This document shows, one piece after another, positions 8,285-10,344 of a DNA stretch of 10,344 nt. How positions within the stretch are numbered: position 1 is the stretch's first letter; the number at the start of each line of letters is the position of its first letter. This DNA is from CAZTII01 sp964613305 (GTDB taxonomy: Bacteria; Bacillota_I; Bacilli_A; Erysipelotrichales; Erysipelotrichaceae). Both the position numbers and the translations under genes were made by a program. Location: assembly GCA_964613305.1 (NCBI GenBank), contig CAZTII010000062.1, positions 1 to 10,344 on the forward strand, given 5' to 3'. Below the pieces are notes generated by a model. That model searched no databases. It was given only the letters and a program-made list of their open reading frames with translations, and was not told where the DNA came from.

Positions 8285-9797
8285 TATTTAACTCCTAACT
8301 TTTTAATAATAATAGTATAAACATATTGAAATTCTTCACTTTTAAAAAATATAACACAATAACTAATTATGCTTATCATCGCACAAATCACTGTTTTAAG
8401 CACTAATTGAACAAACATTGACGATACGACAACATATCGATTCATATAACTTGTGATGAAACATAATGCTATCGTTAATAATCCATAGAAAACATACTTC
8501 ACAAAATAAGTAGATAGTGGTTGATTAAAAAGTTGTTGATACACTAAGCGTGGCTGATTCCAAAATGGTAACACCAACGTACTTATCGAGGTAGCTACTA
8601 AGATTCCAATAATTCCGAATGATTTACCAAAAAAAAGGGAAATGGCTAGTTTAATAACACCTTCAAAAAAAGGCGAATATTTGTCTTCGGTAAAAATACC
8701 ACCTTTTAATTTAAATAGTAAAACAGCTTGGCGTAAGCCCACAATATAAAAATTAAACAATAATAAAATAAGTATCATATGTTCCAATAAATATGATTTA
8801 CCCAACCACCATTCAATGAAGTTTTCACTCACATTATATAAAACAATGGTTACTAACGAGTATAGGATAAAGTTAATAAAGTAAATGACGTTAAATATAA
8901 AATATCGCTTACTAGTATCATCACTACAAATAAGATTACCAACACTAGCACCTAAACCATTGATCATCGTATCCAATAACAAATTAAAATTCGTTGTTAA
9001 TAATGTATAATTAGTAAAAATTCCAGCTTTTGCTAAACCACAAAATAACGTCGTTAAGATTTGATCAGAACCATAAACAAAATATGTACCAACCTTATAA
9101 ACAAACATCGCTTTAATGTTATCGTTAATTCCTTTTTTTGTTTCAAGTTGAATGTTTATTTTTCTTCTTGTTTTTAAATATGGATATTGTTTATTAACTA
9201 CAATAACATTAAACATGCTTTGTAACATAAAAACTATTAGTTCCACAAATAAATATATCGCAAAACTTTGGTATACTTTTAAAACAATTATTTTTACAAC
9301 ACTTGATAAAATATTGAAAAACATATTGTTTTTCACTAAAACATATCCTTTTTGATCAGCAGTAATAACAGCCCACTTATGTTCATATAAATACGTTACA
9401 ACAGTTTTAACAACATATAACAAGTAAATGATTGATAAAGACTGATTTCATTTCCATTGAACCATTTTACAACAAAAGGATATAAAAAAGCACAAATCAA
9501 CATCACTGTAAACGATAAATAATAGTATGTTTTACGATATAATTGTACTAAAGCAATAATTTCATCTTTTTTATCTTCAGCAATTGGTTTATATAGATGA
9601 TAAACAATACTAACTCCTACACCACCCTCAACCAACGATAACATCGCAAAAATATTGTTTAAGATACCTAATAAACCTAAATACGTATCACCTAAGCTTT
9701 GAATAAAGATCTTCCGGGTTAAAAAACCTAAAACAATAAATAAAATATTGTAGGTTATATTAAAAAAAACGTTTTTAATCGAATTTTCTACTCTCAT
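8284..9797 (-). pseudogene. Wzx-type polysaccharide flippase (MATE/MOP superfamily), split by a one-base frameshift near 9437-9439
   Basis: Wzx proteins flip lipid-linked glycan units to the outer face of the membrane. The first frame runs from ATG 9797 (AGGAAAAG upstream) to the stop at 9396-9398 and has the family's N-terminus: FFNITYNILFIVLGFLTRKIF, LGDTYLGLLGILNNIFAMLSLVEGGVG and HLYKPIAEDKKDEI. The second frame runs to the stop at 8284 and continues with SIIYLLYVVKTVVTYLYEH, the WAVITADQKGYV segment, VGTYFVYGSDQI and later helices. Both frames are open only between 9396 and 9447; homology-like continuity (NGNEISL then SIIYLLY) places the shift at the CTTTA of the coding strand. Restoring one base gives about 504 residues, normal for Wzx. 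The downstream piece has only a TTG at 9423 as an early start and lacks the first helices, so without correction the transporter would not work. A sequencing error is possible. Confidence 0.85.
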
Positions 9798-9824
9798 GTT
9801 CTTTTCCTAACTATGTACCATAAC

Positions 9825-9853
9825 ATTATAATATGTTTTCATTAAATAAACAA
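9825..9853 (-). promoter_or_regulatory. Candidate sigma-A promoter of the flippase-glycosyltransferase operon
   Basis: On the - strand a perfect TATAAT (9830-9825) is preceded at a 17-base spacing by TTGTTT (9853-9848), which keeps the TTG core of the -35 box. The flippase ATG lies 27 bases after the -10 box, leaving a short leader with an AGGAAAAG ribosome binding site. All four - strand glycan genes are closely spaced behind it, so this probably drives the whole operon. Confidence 0.55.
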
Positions 9854-9863
9854 AAAGAATAAG

Positions 9864-9887
9864 AATGAAAGTATTCATTATTACTTT
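9864..9887 (-). terminator. Weak A+T-rich hairpins after the DUF1232 gene, possible terminator
   Basis: Two mutually exclusive short hairpins lie between the DUF1232 stop and the glycan operon promoter. One has arms AATGAA and TTCATT (9864-9869 with 9874-9879, 4-base loop). The other has arms AAAGTA and TACTTT (9868-9873 with 9882-9887, 8-base loop). On the - strand a T-rich stretch (TTATTCTTTTTG) follows. The stems have one G-C pair each, so termination would be weak at best. Confidence 0.25.
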
Positions 9888-9904
9888 GGTTTACGATAAT
9901 TATC

Positions 9905-10264
9905 TTATTTAACTATTTTAATAAAAAAAACATAACCAACTACAATCCATATTCCAATAATAACTAGACTATAATACCATTTCTTTTCGATTGAAGCAGT
10001 TTTTGCTTGTTCTTGGCATTGTTGAAAAACATCATTAGGAATCATCTTTTTAACGATAACGATAAACAATGGCAATAACAATAAATCATCAATATAACCA
10101 ATTGGGCCTAAAAAATCAGGAATTAAATCAATTGGGGATAAGGCATAACACACCGTAAAAAGAGCGATTGCTTTTGCTAGTAACGGTGTGTTTTTATGTT
10201 TAAGACAAAAATATATTGTTGGTATATCTAACTTTAATTGTTTCGCTACCTTTTTTAAGTCCAT
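9905..10264 (-). CDS. DUF1232 (YkvA-like) small membrane protein
   Basis: This is a 119-residue protein with the DUF1232 core: YALSPIDLIPDF at 40-51, then GPIGYIDD at 53-60 and a hydrophobic helix. A further C-terminal hydrophobic segment (about 98-115) would be a membrane anchor, preceded by a charged linker. Family members such as Bacillus YkvA are widespread, but their role is unknown; the conserved SPIDLIPD and YIDD acidic motif suggests a bound ligand or metal, which is an inference. I chose the ATG at 10264 because AAGGTGAT stands 4-5 bases before it; the in-frame ATGs at 10282 and 10270 lack a properly spaced site. A TAAAAT that could be a -10 box lies at 10297-10292, with no clear -35. 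The gene is on the same strand as the glycan operon, but that operon has its own promoter, so a functional link is doubtful. Confidence 0.85.
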   Translation of the reverse strand: MDLKKVAKQLKLDIPTIYFCLKHKNTPLLAKAIALFTVCYALSPIDLIPDFLGPIGYIDDLLLLPLFIVIVKKMIPNDVFQQCQEQAKTASIEKKWYYSLVIIGIWIVVGYVFFIKIVK

Positions 10265-10268
10265 TTTC

Positions 10269-10276
10269 ATCACCTT
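10269..10276 (-). promoter_or_regulatory. Ribosome binding site that decides the DUF1232 start
   Basis: AAGGTGAT on the - strand pairs well with the 16S rRNA 3' end and lies 4 bases before the ATG at 10264. It overlaps the upstream in-frame ATG at 10270, which therefore cannot use it. Confidence 0.5.
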
Positions 10277-10315
10277 TTTCATTATACGCCTATTTTATTT
10301 CTTTTGATAGCTTTG

Positions 10316-10344
10316 TTGACATTATGTCATTATCGTTGTAAAGT
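10316..10344 (+). promoter_or_regulatory. Candidate divergent promoter reading out of the window
   Basis: A perfect -35 box TTGACA (10316-10321) is followed after exactly 17 bases by TAAAGT (10339-10344), 4 of 6 to the -10 consensus. It would drive a + strand gene beyond the right edge, divergent from the DUF1232 gene. Confidence 0.4.
10317..10329. promoter_or_regulatory. 13-bp palindrome overlapping the divergent -35 box, possible operator
   Basis: TGACAT and ATGTCA form a perfect inverted repeat around a single central T. It covers five of the six bases of the TTGACA box and lies between the two divergent transcription units, a position suited to a repressor site. I do not recognise it as the box of a known regulator, and such a short A+T-rich palindrome can arise by chance. 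Confidence 0.3.

Noticed and set aside
9152..9355. Plus-strand 67-residue open frame opposite the flippase
   Set aside because: It is antisense to conserved flippase helices; its hydrophobic and lysine-rich make-up reflects A+T-rich complement sequence.
9396..9423. Flippase as two separate proteins, the second starting at TTG 9423
   Set aside because: The second part lacks a ribosome binding site and begins in the middle of the domain; the two parts together make one normal-length flippase.

Overview
The window is A+T-rich bacterial DNA. Its genes are tightly packed, carry strong AAGGAG-type ribosome binding sites, and include an N-terminal lipoprotein signal. UGA is used as a stop and tryptophan is read from UGG. 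This suggests a low-GC Bacillota member, perhaps near the Erysipelotrichia, but the lineage is an inference from style only. There is no rRNA, tRNA, CRISPR array or recognisable mobile element.

Left part, + strand (1-2113): the end of an iron-type ABC importer operon, in the order FecCD-type permease (5' end outside the window), FecE/FhuC-type ATPase, and lipoprotein substrate-binding protein. The ligand is most likely an Fe(III)-siderophore or a related chelate.

Middle, + strand (2123-4590): an extended -10 promoter precedes rfbC (rmlC) and rfbD (rmlD), the last two steps of dTDP-L-rhamnose synthesis. They overlap by 4 bases. A membrane acyltransferase-3 gene follows and overlaps rfbD by 14 bases, but it is broken by a one-base frameshift near its start. 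rfbA and rfbB are not in the window.

Right part, - strand (9853 down to 4543): a sigma-A-like promoter precedes a glycan-assembly operon: a Wzx/MATE-type flippase (also broken by a one-base frameshift), a 653-residue polytopic membrane protein resembling GT-C/DUF6077 proteins, and two GT-A family 2 glycosyltransferases. The last glycosyltransferase converges on the acyltransferase gene, and their coding ends overlap by 48 bases. Together the + and - strand genes look like part of a cell-surface polysaccharide locus: an activated sugar, cytoplasmic sugar transfer, flipping across the membrane, and extracytoplasmic transfer or acylation. No initiating sugar-phosphate transferase, Wzy polymerase or chain-length regulator is visible.

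Far right: a small DUF1232 (YkvA-like) membrane protein on the - strand, then a divergent intergenic region with a TTGACA promoter and a 13-bp palindrome running to the window edge.

The least expected observation is the pair of single-base frameshifts, in the acyltransferase and the flippase. Both have the same sign and both lie at short T runs of the coding strand. They may be two inactivating mutations in one surface-glycan locus or base-calling errors. I see no convincing evidence for a wholly new system.
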